The notes beneath the pieces are model-generated. The model saw only the letters and a list, made by a program, of their open reading frames with translations. It was not told the origin of the DNA and ran no database searches. This document shows, one piece after another, positions 28,561 to 37,857 of a DNA stretch of 64,000 nucleotides. Location of the stretch: contig OZ243947.1 in NCBI GenBank assembly GCA_965214375.1, positions 248,001 to 312,000 of the forward strand, given 5' to 3'. This stretch comes from Endobugula sp965214375 (lineage in GTDB: Bacteria > Pseudomonadota > Gammaproteobacteria > Pseudomonadales > Cellvibrionaceae). The first letter of the stretch is position 1; every line of letters begins with the position of its first letter. The translations under genes and the position numbers were made by a program.

Positions 28561-28736
28561 TGCCGACATTATTATTAATATTGGGGACACTTTTTTTAGC
28601 GTTATTTTTAATCGTTCCTTTGGTTGAGCGTTTTGGTAAAAAACATAGCAAACAAGAGTTACATAAAATTACCCGATGGATAATGCCTTTGCTAATGCTC
28701 TTGTTAATACTACAGGCGTTGAGGTATTTCTTCTAA
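28560..28736 (+). CDS. Small two-helix membrane protein downstream of der
   Basis: 58 residues: a first hydrophobic helix (PTLLLILGTLFLALFLIVPL), a basic loop (ERFGKKHSKQELHKITRW), and a second helix (IMPLLMLLLILQALRYFF). Its ATG overlaps der's stop (TAATG), implying translational coupling. I do not recognise a family. The last 27 bases overlap the convergent gene at 28710-29066. Confidence 0.55.
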   Translation: MPTLLLILGTLFLALFLIVPLVERFGKKHSKQELHKITRWIMPLLMLLLILQALRYFF

Positions 28737-29066
28737 TGTTAGTCCGGCGGTTTTGCAATGCCAGCCTCTATCACTTAAACGCAAAGCAAGATTTCCTGCT
28801 TTGGTAACGCAAGCATGGTTGGTTCTTTGTCCCTTCCACAAGGTTTTTCCCTGTTCACCATTTTTAGTGTAAACAACATGGCAGGTGTTTACATACATAT
28901 TGTCGTCATCATAGAGAATATTGATTTGTTTAAATTGTGGTACATAGGAACAATGATAGCCTGAATGTTTCATATCATATGACCCAGCATTAGATAGTAA
29001 AGCCTGTGAGTTGGGGCCGACAAATATAATGGCGGCTAATATGATCGTGTAAAAGGAGTTATTCAT
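28710..29066 (-). CDS. Hypothetical exported protein
   Basis: 118 residues with an N-terminal signal peptide (FYTIILAAIIFVGPNSQAL) and a mature part with four Cys (YHCSYVP, NTCHVVY, NHACVTK, WHCKTAG), suggesting two disulfides in the periplasm or outside the cell. No family recognised. It converges with the small membrane gene after der. The signal peptide and even Cys count support a real gene. Confidence 0.5.
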   Translation of the reverse strand: MNNSFYTIILAAIIFVGPNSQALLSNAGSYDMKHSGYHCSYVPQFKQINILYDDDNMYVNTCHVVYTKNGEQGKTLWKGQRTNHACVTKAGNLALRLSDRGWHCKTAGLTLEEIPQRL

Positions 29067-29145
29067 TATCTTCTGCTTGTATATTTTTTTAAGGTCTATA
29101 TAAAAATATAGCAGTGAAAATGAAGTTGCGAAGGAATCTTTGGCC

Positions 29146-30348
29146 TTATTCTTCTACGGCTTTTATAACACTTATGATTTGTCCTGTGGATAAAAGTGTC
29201 GATATTTCGTCGCCTGTTTTCACTGTGTCTGTGTTTTTAACAATAGCGCCATTTTTTTGACGGGTAATACTATAACCTCGTGATAAAACGGTAAGAGGAT
29301 TAATGGTGTTTAACAACTGTGCTGCATGTTGTAATTGTTGCTGTTTTTTTGTTTGTAAGTGATGTATTGCCTGTTGTAAGCGATATTGTAATTGATCATG
29401 TTCCTTATGGAGTGCCAGAAGCTTTTCTTTTGGGTGTCTCTGCTGTTTTATTAAAGACGCTAATTGTTTTTGTTGTGTGCGTATTATATTGTTAATCATT
29501 GTGTGAAGGTTGTCTTGCTGGTAGTCCAGATACTGGTTCCATTCGTGAATATCTGGAGCGATAAGCTCCGCGCCGACGGAAGGTGTTGGTGCACGTAAAT
29601 CGGCGACAAAGTCACAAATGGTTGTATCAATTTCATGTCCTACCGCACTCACAATAGGATGTGAGAAGTCGGCAATAGCGCGTGCTAATTGTTCATTGTT
29701 GAAGGCCCACAAATCTTCAAGCGAGCCGCCGCCACGCCCAATAATAACAACATCACAAAGGCCAAAATTTTCCAATTTTTGTAGAGCAGCAACCATCTCC
29801 ATATGTGCATTTTCACCCTGTACGCTGACAGGTACCAGTGTCACAGGGACAACCGGGTAACGGCGTTGTAATACTGTCAAAATGTCGTGTATTGCAGCCC
29901 CTGTTGGCGATGTAATAATGCCAATATGTTTGGGGAAGGTGGGTAAGCTTTTTTTATGATCTTCGTCGAATAGCCCTTCAGCGCTCAATTTGGCTTTTGT
30001 GGCTTCGAATTGCTGTTGCAACAAACCCGTTCCTGCGGCTTCCATATGCTCAACAATCAATTGATAGTCGCCGCGACCTTCATACAGGCTGACACGTGCA
30101 CGCACCAGCACTTGGTCACCTGCATTGGGTTGCCAGCGTAAGCGTTGATTCGCTCCGCGAAACATGGCACAACGAATCTGTGCTTGCCCATCTTTTAATG
30201 AAAAATAACAGTGTCCCGAACCGTGGCGGGTGATATTGGATAATTCACCGGAAACCCAGATCAGTGGTAAATGCGTCTCAAGCAGTTGCTTTACACGACG
30301 ATTTAACTGACTGACACTAAGAATAGTACGATCTGGAGTGTTATTCAT
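29146..30348 (-). CDS. xseA: Exodeoxyribonuclease VII large subunit
   Basis: 400 residues, slightly shorter than E. coli XseA. N-terminal OB-fold (LPLIWVSGELSNITRHGSGHCYFSLKD), then the catalytic core with DVVIIGRGGGSLEDLWAFNNE and SAVGHEIDTTICDFVADLRAPTPS, a long coiled coil, and a C-terminal beta segment (PLTVLSRGYSITR). With XseB it degrades single-stranded DNA. It is divergent from guaB, the common gammaproteobacterial arrangement. Confidence 0.95.
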   Translation of the reverse strand: MNNTPDRTILSVSQLNRRVKQLLETHLPLIWVSGELSNITRHGSGHCYFSLKDGQAQIRCAMFRGANQRLRWQPNAGDQVLVRARVSLYEGRGDYQLIVEHMEAAGTGLLQQQFEATKAKLSAEGLFDEDHKKSLPTFPKHIGIITSPTGAAIHDILTVLQRRYPVVPVTLVPVSVQGENAHMEMVAALQKLENFGLCDVVIIGRGGGSLEDLWAFNNEQLARAIADFSHPIVSAVGHEIDTTICDFVADLRAPTPSVGAELIAPDIHEWNQYLDYQQDNLHTMINNIIRTQQKQLASLIKQQRHPKEKLLALHKEHDQLQYRLQQAIHHLQTKKQQQLQHAAQLLNTINPLTVLSRGYSITRQKNGAIVKNTDTVKTGDEISTLLSTGQIISVIKAVEE

Positions 30349-30397
30349 CGCTTCATTGTAATGAAAAGTAGGCTTAAAGATAGAGTGAAATCAGGGA

Positions 30398-30426
30398 TTT
30401 ACCCGACAATCTCAACAGTTTATAAT
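30398..30426 (+). promoter_or_regulatory. Sigma-70-type promoter for guaB
   Basis: TTTACC (30398-30403), a 17-base spacer, then a perfect TATAAT (30421-30426), about 64 bases before the guaB ATG. A second TATAAT at 30448-30453 has no good -35 partner. This also argues that the open frame upstream of 30490 is untranslated leader. Confidence 0.5.
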
Positions 30427-30489
30427 GAGGTGTTTAACTTCTTACCCTATAATCAAGTGGTAACACAACCTTCGAGGTTAAACACTCCT

Positions 30490-31956
30490 ATGTTACGCAT
30501 TGCTGAAGAAGCGCTCACATTTGATGATGTTCTTTTGATTCCCGGTTATTCTCAAATAACGGCAAAAGATGTTTCGCTATCGACACAGTTAACCCGTGCG
30601 ATTCAATTAAATATCCCCCTCGTTTCGGCAGCAATGGATACGGTCACAGAATCCCGTCTGGCGATCTCTCTGGCGCAAGAAGGTGGGATTGGTATTATTC
30701 ACAAAAGTATGTCGATTGAGCAACAAGCTCAGGAAGTGCGTGCGGTTAAAAAATATGAATCGGGTGTTGTTAAAGATCCCATCACAATTGAGTCCAATGC
30801 CACTATTAAAGAGTTGGTTGCATTAACTCAGGCAAATCATATATCCGGTGTTCCTGTATTAGAAAATGGTCAGTTAGTGGGTATTGTTACCGGGCGTGAT
30901 GTACGCTTTCAGACCGATATGAGCGAATCGGTTGCCAGTATTATGACGGGCAAAAACCAACTGGTTACGGTATTAGAAGGGACTTCCCAAGAAGATGTCC
31001 GTGGTTTGCTACACAAGCACCGTATTGAAAAAGTACTGGTGGTTGATGATAACTTTACTCTGAAAGGCTTAATGACAGTTAAAGATATCAATAAGGCAGA
31101 GAAATACCCTTCTGCTTGTAAAGACTCTGAAGGACGTTTGCGGGTTGGAGCCTCTTTGGGCACCAGTCCGGATACCGATGACCGTGTTGCTGCGTTAATC
31201 GCTGCGGGTGTTGACGTGCTAGTCGTTGATACTGCGCATGGGCATTCAAAGAATGTGATTGAGCGTGTGCGCAAGATTAAACAGGAATACCCGGATGTTC
31301 AGGTGATAGGCGGTAATATTGCCACAGCTGATGCCGCTAGAGCACTCCAGGAAGCCGGGGCTGATGCGGTTAAAGTGGGCATAGGTCCTGGATCCATATG
31401 TACGACACGTATTGTGAGTGGTGTTGGCGTACCGCAGATTGCAGCGGTTGCCAATGTTGCTGAAGCCTTAAAAGACACGGGTATTACCGTGATTGCTGAT
31501 GGTGGTATTCGTTTTTCAGGGGATGTTGCCAAAGCGATTGTCGCGGGTGCCAGTTGTGTGATGATGGGCTCCATGTTTGCGGGCACTGAAGAAGCTCCTG
31601 GCGAAGTGGAGCTGTATCAGGGACGCACGTATAAATCCTACCGCGGTATGGGTTCCTTGGGCGCAATGTCGAAAACGCAAGGCTCGTCAGATCGTTATTT
31701 CCAAGATGGTAGTGCCGTTGAAAAACTGGTGCCTGAGGGGATTGAAGGTCGTGTTCCTTATAAAGGCCCGCTGTCGGCTATTGTCCATCAACTCATGGGT
31801 GGTCTACGTTCTGCAATGGGCTACACCGGCTCTGGTGATATTGATACTATGCGTACGCAACCGCAATTTGTCCGTGTCACCTCTGCGGGTATGGGAGAGA
31901 GTCATGTGCATGATGTGCAGATTACTAAAGAAGCGCCTAATTATCCTATTCGCTAA
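30490..31956 (+). CDS. guaB: Inosine-5'-monophosphate dehydrogenase
   Basis: 488-residue IMPDH catalysing IMP to XMP, the first step of GMP synthesis. It starts MLRIAEEALTFDDVLLIPGYS; the frame is open to 30361 but this N terminus is canonical. A tandem CBS module lies at about 95-200; the catalytic loop is GPGSICTTRIVSGVGVPQ, and the flap contains GMGSLGAMSKTQGSSDRYFQ. A dispersed hairpin repeat, then guaA, follow. Confidence 0.97.
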   Translation: MLRIAEEALTFDDVLLIPGYSQITAKDVSLSTQLTRAIQLNIPLVSAAMDTVTESRLAISLAQEGGIGIIHKSMSIEQQAQEVRAVKKYESGVVKDPITIESNATIKELVALTQANHISGVPVLENGQLVGIVTGRDVRFQTDMSESVASIMTGKNQLVTVLEGTSQEDVRGLLHKHRIEKVLVVDDNFTLKGLMTVKDINKAEKYPSACKDSEGRLRVGASLGTSPDTDDRVAALIAAGVDVLVVDTAHGHSKNVIERVRKIKQEYPDVQVIGGNIATADAARALQEAGADAVKVGIGPGSICTTRIVSGVGVPQIAAVANVAEALKDTGITVIADGGIRFSGDVAKAIVAGASCVMMGSMFAGTEEAPGEVELYQGRTYKSYRGMGSLGAMSKTQGSSDRYFQDGSAVEKLVPEGIEGRVPYKGPLSAIVHQLMGGLRSAMGYTGSGDIDTMRTQPQFVRVTSAGMGESHVHDVQITKEAPNYPIR

Positions 31957-31985
31957 TTAATCCAATTTATCTGATAGGCCTATTT

Positions 31986-32059
31986 AGTATTTCAAACACG
32001 CATAAATACATCCCTGTAGCTCGTTTCCGGCATCCATGCCTCCAACGGTTTGAAATACT
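31986..32059. repeat. Dispersed hairpin repeat, copy A
   Basis: Twelve-base perfect inverted repeats (AGTATTTCAAAC, 31986-31997; GTTTGAAATACT, 32048-32059) enclose a 50-base core with ATACATCCCTGTAG and GGCATCCATGCC. The core and the terminal repeats align closely with the minus strand of the element at 52440-52519, so this is a family. It lies between guaB and guaA and could act on the transcript as a stem-loop. Confidence 0.65.
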
Positions 32060-32108
32060 CAATATTGCCTCTCTTTGATATATCGCAGTTACTTTTAGAG
32101 AAGACTAT

Positions 32109-33686
32109 ATGTTGCAAGATATTCATTCACAACGCATTTTAATATTGGATTTCGGGTCTCAGTACACGCAGTTGATTGCACGTCGTGTACGTGAGATTGG
32201 TGTGTTTTCGGAAATTCGTGCGTTTGATATCTCACTTGACGAGATAAAAGACTTCAAGCCGAACGGCATTATTCTTTCCGGTGGCCCGGAGTCGGTCACG
32301 GAAGGTGAATCCCCGCGTGCACCAGAAGGGATTTTTGAATTAGGTTTGCCTGTGCTGGGAATTTGTTATGGCATGCAAACTATGGCACAACAGTTAGGTG
32401 GTGAAGTGTCTACCTCAGACCTTCGTGAATTTGGTTATGCACAAATGGCGGTAGAAGGTGAGGGTGGCTTACTGTCAGGTTTACAGAATGCAGCAAATTC
32501 TCAAGACCAGGCATTGTTGGATGTGTGGATGAGTCATGGAGATAAGGTGACTTCAATACCTGATGGTTTTGAATTAACTGCTTCAACGGCTTCTTGTCCT
32601 ATTGCAGGCATTGCCAATACAGAGAAGCATTTGTATGGCATTCAATTTCACCCTGAGGTAACGCACACTTTGCAGGGCAAACCACTCTTTGAAAAGTTTG
32701 TCTTAACTATTTGTCAATGTGATGGTTTGTGGACACCGGCAAACATTGTTGAAGATGCCATTGAACGTGTTCGCGAACAAGTAGGTTCTGATCAGGTATT
32801 GTTAGGTTTATCTGGTGGTGTGGATTCATCGGTAGTTGCTGCGTTGCTACATAAAGCGATTGGTGACCAGTTAACGTGTGTTTTTGTCGATAACGGTCTG
32901 CTTCGTAAAAACGAAGGCGATCAAGTTATGGAAATGTTTGCTAAGAATATGGGCGTCAAAGTTATTCGTGCTGATGCTGAAGAGCTATTCTTAAGTCAGC
33001 TGGCAGGTGTCAGTGATCCTGAACAAAAACGTAAAGTTATTGGTAATATCTTTATTGAAGTTTTCGATGCAGAGTCGACAAAACTTGATGGTATTAACTG
33101 GTTGGCACAGGGCACGATTTATCCGGACGTGATTGAATCAGCGGCGTCTAAAACAGGAAAAGCGCATGTGATTAAATCACACCATAATGTGGGTGGTTTA
33201 CCGGATGATATGAAAATGGAGTTGGTTGAACCGCTACGTGAACTGTTTAAAGACGAAGTCCGTAAAATTGGCCTTGAATTAGGTTTGCCATACGATATGG
33301 TGTATCGTCACCCATTTCCAGGGCCTGGCCTGGGTGTGCGTATTCTGGGTGAAGTCAAAAAAGAATATGCAGATGTATTACGTGAAGCCGATGCTATTTT
33401 TATTGAAGAGTTACGACATGCAGATTGGTACCATAAAACCAGTCAGGCCTTTGTCGTGTTTCTTCCGGTTAAATCGGTTGGTGTGGTCGGCGATGGTCGT
33501 TGCTATGAATGGGTAGTGAGTTTACGCGCGGTAGAAACGATCGATTTTATGACCGCTCGCTGGGCCCACTTGCCTTATGCTTTACTGGAAAAAGTCTCTA
33601 ATCGTATTATTAATGAAATACCGAATATTTCTCGTGTAGCCTATGATGTTTCGAGTAAGCCGCCTGCAACCATTGAGTGGGAGTAG
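32109..33686 (+). CDS. guaA: GMP synthase (glutamine-hydrolysing)
   Basis: 525 residues. Glutamine amidotransferase domain (GICYGMQTMAQQLGG with catalytic Cys; GIQFHPEVTHT), ATP-pyrophosphatase domain (LSGGVDSSVVAALLHKA) and the C-terminal dimerisation domain ending PPATIEWE. The last 13 bases of the gene are one copy of the 14-bp repeat that bounds the adjacent integrative element, so the current 3' end was probably supplied by the element. Protein sequence is not harmed. Confidence 0.97.
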   Translation: MLQDIHSQRILILDFGSQYTQLIARRVREIGVFSEIRAFDISLDEIKDFKPNGIILSGGPESVTEGESPRAPEGIFELGLPVLGICYGMQTMAQQLGGEVSTSDLREFGYAQMAVEGEGGLLSGLQNAANSQDQALLDVWMSHGDKVTSIPDGFELTASTASCPIAGIANTEKHLYGIQFHPEVTHTLQGKPLFEKFVLTICQCDGLWTPANIVEDAIERVREQVGSDQVLLGLSGGVDSSVVAALLHKAIGDQLTCVFVDNGLLRKNEGDQVMEMFAKNMGVKVIRADAEELFLSQLAGVSDPEQKRKVIGNIFIEVFDAESTKLDGINWLAQGTIYPDVIESAASKTGKAHVIKSHHNVGGLPDDMKMELVEPLRELFKDEVRKIGLELGLPYDMVYRHPFPGPGLGVRILGEVKKEYADVLREADAIFIEELRHADWYHKTSQAFVVFLPVKSVGVVGDGRCYEWVVSLRAVETIDFMTARWAHLPYALLEKVSNRIINEIPNISRVAYDVSSKPPATIEWE

Positions 33687-33687
33687 T
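33674..33687 (+). repeat. attL of the guaA element
   Basis: TGAGTGGGAGTAGT at the end of guaA. It matches the right-hand copy at 40556-40569 in 13 of 14 bases. Confidence 0.75.
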
Positions 33688-33694
33688 TATTTTA

Positions 33695-33732
33695 GTGTAA
33701 GTAATTGATTTTATTGAATTAGTTACTTACAC
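33695..33732. repeat. Inverted repeat just inside attL
   Basis: GTGTAAGTAA (33695-33704) and TTACTTACAC (33723-33732) are perfect ten-base arms around an 18-base spacer. It may be a guaA terminator, although no strong T-run follows, or a recombinase or excisionase binding dyad. Confidence 0.45.
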
Positions 33733-33849
33733 ATTACTTTCACAATAAGAAATCAATCGTTGATTTCCTTAGTCTTTTTTCATACAGTTAAACAAAATGT
33801 TGCACAAACGTGTGACTACTGAAACTTGTAGTAACTCAGAGACTAAGAT

Positions 33850-35085
33850 TTGGCACTAAAGAAACAGCACTGTGCTGAAGGCGAAATACCAATATTTGAC
33901 GAAGCTTGTATCTATAATCGAGGTGAGTATTGGCAGTTTCGTATGTGGTTGTCAAAAGAAAACAAGTACGCACGTAAAAGCCTTCGTACACGCAGTGAAG
34001 CTACTGCAATTGAAAAGGGTAAAGCTGCGTACTTAGAGATTTACGCTAATCTACAGCAAGGCAAAACCTACTTCTCCATAACCACAAAAGAAGGTGTGGA
34101 GAAGTATCTTAGCTTTCGACAGCGTGACGTTGAACTTGGACACATAGTCAAAGGACGACACACAACAATCGCAACGCACTTACAGCATTTTCTTAGCTTC
34201 ATAGGCAAAGACACTAAGCTGAAATAACTAGAACGCACTGACTGCGAAAACTACTTCTACCATCGTCACAAAGCCACCAACGGCAACGTCAAACAAGTCA
34301 CAGTTCAAAACGAACAAAGCACAATTAATGCGCTTATGAAGTGGCTACATAAGAATAGCGAAACACACATCGATGGCTTTGACTTTAAGAAGCTGCCACG
34401 CTTAGACAAAGGCAATTAAGCTATTCGTCGTGCAACACTTACTAACGATGAGTACGAAGCACTGTATCGTGCTATGCGCACCTACACTGCGAAACACAAC
34501 AAGCTAGATGATGCAGAACTTAGAGAGCTAAAAATCGTGCAGCACTACGTGCTTATCGCAGCTAACAGTGGTTTGCGTGTTGGTGAACAGCGACAGCTAC
34601 GTTGGATTGATGTGCAGATTGAATGTCACAAAGTGAATGGCGAAGAAAAAAAGCTAGCACGTATCCATGTTCGCGCAGAGACAAGTAAAGTGCGTACAAG
34701 TCGCACCTTCTTGTGTCGCAATGGACAGTACTTTGAACGCTTGCGTGAAATATCTAAGCCTAAAACAGCTGACGAGTTAATCTTTACAGTTGATAACGAA
34801 AACGAACTAAGTAAGCGTACGCTGCTATACCACTTCCACAAGATGATTAAATTAGCTGATATTGCTGATAGGGAAGTACGTGACTTAGTTCCCTACAGCT
34901 TGCGTCACTTTATGATTACGCAACGTATTATGAGTGGCTTAACGTTTAGACAAATAGCAGATATGTGTGGCAATAGCGTGGCGCAGATTGAAAAGACGTA
35001 TTATCACTTGAATGACGAAATACGTTTAACGAACGCTGTAGCTGACTACAGACGTAGAGAAGATGGCACTATTGAAGTGCTGTAG
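33850..35085 (+). pseudogene. Tyrosine-recombinase integrase with two in-frame stops
   Basis: A single frame of about 411 codons starting at TTG 33850. The N-terminal core-binding part (YWQFRMWLSKENKYARKSLR) is followed by the catalytic domain with Arg I in ANSGLRVGEQRQLRW, the box II region PYSLRHFMITQRIM, and the Tyr nucleophile in IEKTYYHLND. All catalytic residues are visible. TAA at 34225-34227 (before LERTDCENYF) and TAA at 34417-34419 (before AIRRATLTNDEYEAL) interrupt it; relatives typically read GNEAVRRATFT at the second site, so Glu was probably lost. No indels. It lies beside attL as expected for the element's own integrase. Confidence 0.82.
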
Positions 35086-35097
35086 AGGAGTATCAAA

Positions 35098-35550
35098 ATG
35101 AAAAAAGCCACACGTGTTCTCGTTAACTGGATAAATGACAAAAAAGTAAAATCAGTTGATGTTAAACCTCTGCATTTCGATGACGCAAAACCAAATCAGT
35201 GTTTTCAGAACATGATGTTATTTTTAGATATCAACGATGATTGGAACATGCATAGTGGATGGTTGGTTGGAGATTATTTAGGTGAACTAGGTACTGCGAT
35301 AGTTCCTCACTTCTGGGTAGTTAATCCACAGAACCAACACTTCGATATAACGCCTAAAAATGATAGCGATACAAAATCTTACGAGTACGTTAGTGACTTA
35401 AATATCGCTAATTATGTTACAAAAGATGTTCAGCTTCCAGTGCCCTTAAAGCTAAATCAGAATGGAGAATTTCTCGCGTTACACAAGGATGGTTCATTTG
35501 AATCAATTGAAAAAATGGACTATGGACACATCTTCAGTTTGGTTAAGTGA
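35098..35550 (+). CDS. Hypothetical protein in the guaA element
   Basis: 150 residues with no recognised family. It starts ATG at 35098 with GAGGAG upstream, 12 bases after the integrase stop, so it is likely in the same operon. The sequence is soluble and mixed alpha/beta, rich in Trp and His in the middle (DDWNMHSGWLVGDYLG, VPHFWVVNPQNQHFDITP). The His-x-Phe-Trp and HFDITP segments are reminiscent of small hydrolase or transglutaminase-like folds, but I cannot support a function. It overlaps the convergent recombinase by eight bases. Confidence 0.5.
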   Translation: MKKATRVLVNWINDKKVKSVDVKPLHFDDAKPNQCFQNMMLFLDINDDWNMHSGWLVGDYLGELGTAIVPHFWVVNPQNQHFDITPKNDSDTKSYEYVSDLNIANYVTKDVQLPVPLKLNQNGEFLALHKDGSFESIEKMDYGHIFSLVK

Positions 35551-36115
35551 TAAGTCCAGCAGCGTTTCGTTTCATCTCATCGTTAACTGTCACGTAACGC
35601 TGTGTTGTCTGAATGCTTCTGTGTCCAGCCATATCAGCTAGAACAAATACACTCACTCCTTTCTGACTAAGTGATGTTAACCAAGTACGTCTGACACTGT
35701 GTGACGTAGCGCCAGCAATTCCAGCACGTGCATACAAGCGTTGTAGATGCTGTGTAGCAGTGTTTGAACTAAATCGCGCACTCTTTTGTGTAGAGAACAA
35801 ATAACCATGCTGTGGACGCTTAGCTACGCTTCTAACGTATGCTTGTAGCTGACGCTGCATTTGCTTTGGTAAAAATATCTTACGTGCTCGTTTTGACTTG
35901 GTACGTGCTGCATCAAGTGTCATTTCGTCTCGTACTGTGTCGTTTGAATCTAATACGTCATCAAAGCGCAGTGCTGCAACTTCTCCAACATGTAAACCAC
36001 ACAAATGCGTAAACAGCAGCATGGTGCTGTCACGCAGTGGATAACGACTGCACGAATTTGTTACGTCTAGCAGCTGCTTGAGTTCTGTTTTGTTAAGTGT
36101 CTTGGCTTGTGCCAT
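35543..36115 (-). CDS. Short tyrosine recombinase, catalytic domain only, with altered first Arg
   Basis: 190 residues consisting essentially of the catalytic domain of a XerC/phage-type integrase. Visible: the box I region LCGLHVGEVAALRFDD, box II HSVRRTWLTSL, GHRSIQTTQ and the Tyr in QRYVTVND. In box I the residue that is normally catalytic Arg (GLRVGE) is His (codon CAT; CGT would be Arg). If that alignment is right, strand cleavage should be severely impaired. Such short recombinases occur in integrative elements, sometimes as accessory or regulatory proteins. The frame is intact. Confidence 0.75.
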   Translation of the reverse strand: MAQAKTLNKTELKQLLDVTNSCSRYPLRDSTMLLFTHLCGLHVGEVAALRFDDVLDSNDTVRDEMTLDAARTKSKRARKIFLPKQMQRQLQAYVRSVAKRPQHGYLFSTQKSARFSSNTATQHLQRLYARAGIAGATSHSVRRTWLTSLSQKGVSVFVLADMAGHRSIQTTQRYVTVNDEMKRNAAGLIT

Positions 36116-36868
36116 ATGTCACCACCTAAATATAATGTTTTCGTACATACAGCGTATTTTCTGAGGTTCTATTTGAGCAACCAATAAGTGCTCATATAAT
36201 TCCTTCCATACATCAAAGACTTATGTGGAAATGTAAGATAATCACAATTTTCTTACTTATTTAAAGTGCTGTTTGAGTGTCAGCTTCGCTAACACTACTT
36301 GTGCCGTTTGTTCTTTCGCATTCGCTCAATCACATACAGCACAGAGTGATTTTCTTTGACTGAATAATTGTCTCTTACTCATTTACTAGGAAGAACAAGT
36401 CAAAGCCTAGTTTTAGGCAATGATTAAAGTTCTTCACTCATTTAATGAGGATTACACAACTGGGCTTACACAACTCTTAACGAGGAAGGTAGGTTTTGCT
36501 ATCACCTATTACGTGCTGTTTTACGCAAGTCATTGCCACGAGCCAGCCAGAAGCAGCGCAGCGACTTTGTTGGTTTAATGACAATTCCAACTCACTTTAC
36601 AATAGGCGTTCCTATTCAACCATTCCGACAATGCAAAATCGTTAATCACACTTAGGTGTGTCGTTTAAGGCATCCCAGCATCACTGGGGTAGTGCATTGA
36701 AGCAGACAATGAGCAGTCCGTTTGCTTGTCCTCTCACATCAGAAGGCATCAGCAGTACTATTTCAATCGGCGTACCAACCTTAATCTCATTTGTTACTAG
36801 CAATACGCGCTAAATACACAGCAACACATACAAGCTGTGCATGTAGTTATTTATCAACTGAGGAATGA
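36116..36868. other. 753-base structured non-coding stretch in the element
   Basis: No frame here looks coding. Several short perfect hairpins are present: CCCAG/CTGGG around 36665-36690, AATAGG/CCTATT near 36600, and CACACTTAGGTGTG near 36650. The segment could hold a non-coding RNA, an origin or recombinase-binding sites, or a fully decayed gene. The left part is the presumed promoter region of the minus-strand recombinase. Confidence 0.4.
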
Positions 36869-36871
36869 TTG

Positions 36872-37186
36872 ATGCAGAAAACGGTTCTAAACGAAGTATT
36901 TGAGTTATTGCAGCAGATTGGTGCTGTAAGCAGCGAAAGCGAATTCAGCAAAGACTGGCTGTGTAGAAGCGAGTGCTACATGCGTACGCTGCGTTTTAAA
37001 CGTGTTAAACCAAGCGTGGGTACGTTTGCTATATGTGCAAGCAAATTACAGCACTACGGACGCTGTATGATGGCGACAGAACGCCATACACAGCTAGGAA
37101 AGCGTTTTATTGAGCTGAGCGAACAGTGTCATAAGCAGATAAACAGTGATGCTGTGGGGTGGTGGAAAGACGAGGTGAGGATTTGA
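36872..37186 (+). CDS. Small protein resembling DUF6626
   Basis: 104 residues starting at ATG 36872 with GAGGA eight bases upstream. The pattern VFELLQQIGAVSSESEFSKDWLCRSECYMRTLRFK followed by PSVGTFAICASKLQHYGR resembles the DUF6626 family, small proteins of unknown function (family recalled from memory, not searched). The helical pattern could form a helix-turn-helix, so a DNA-binding role in the element is possible. Confidence 0.5.
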   Translation: MQKTVLNEVFELLQQIGAVSSESEFSKDWLCRSECYMRTLRFKRVKPSVGTFAICASKLQHYGRCMMATERHTQLGKRFIELSEQCHKQINSDAVGWWKDEVRI

Positions 37187-37340
37187 CAAATAGCACTATA
37201 GCTTCAAGCCAACAACCTCGTCATCCGAAATTGGGTTTTAAGCAGTAAATTTTAGTGCTGCGGTTTTCAGCGTTGGAGTACTTACAGAAGTGAGGTGGTG
37301 ATTTTGCATCACCCCATTCTGCTAGTTGCTAAATAACAGT

Positions 37341-37661
37341 ATGAACAAGAGTACATTACAAGACATACAGCAAGCATTGAACGCCATACGCAGCGAAATC
37401 GAACGTGTAGACGACGAGACAAAGTGGGCAGCACTTGAGTTAATGCTTGGCACAAGCGGCAGTGTGGTTGCACTTGCAAAGAAGATGGCAAAACCAGAAA
37501 CAAAGGCTGTTACACGCACTGTAGCTGTTCCAAAGACTAAGATAGTCAAGCAAGAACCACAGCAGCAGACGACGCCAAAAGACACAGAACGAACAGACTT
37601 TACACCTATTCGTCCGCAACCACCGTTACCAACTCAACAAGACGACAGACAAAAGAGTTAG
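37341..37661 (+). CDS. Hypothetical small protein with Pro/Gln/Thr-rich tail
   Basis: 106 residues from ATG 37341. The N-terminal half is predicted helical (TLQDIQQALNAIRSEIERVDDETKWAALELML); the C-terminal half is basic then Pro/Gln/Thr-rich and probably disordered (KQEPQQQTTPKDTERTDFTP). No family recognised. There is no strong ribosome-binding site, so it is less certain than its neighbours. Confidence 0.4.
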   Translation: MNKSTLQDIQQALNAIRSEIERVDDETKWAALELMLGTSGSVVALAKKMAKPETKAVTRTVAVPKTKIVKQEPQQQTTPKDTERTDFTPIRPQPPLPTQQDDRQKS

Positions 37662-37857
37662 AAAACCAGTCAAAAGTGCATGGTTTGTAGCTGTTTGACT
37701 GTGTGGTTGACAGAACCACTGACGGGCATAGTGAGACGCTGTGCAAATACTATCCCCTTAAACTCACTACACTTCAGCAAGCGTAGAAAAAAAGTGCTTT
37801 TCATCCCTTTAACAAATCTATAATATAAGACTGACACATAACCAAGAGAGAGTTGAG

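Noticed and set aside
30361..30489. N-terminal extension of GuaB
   Set aside because: The open frame contains a good promoter and the extra residues do not match IMPDH; ATG 30490 gives the canonical start.
33850..36115. Integron integrase (IntI) for the attC-like sites
   Set aside because: Neither recombinase shows the IntI-specific extra domain; the first belongs to the guaA island and the second is a bare catalytic domain.
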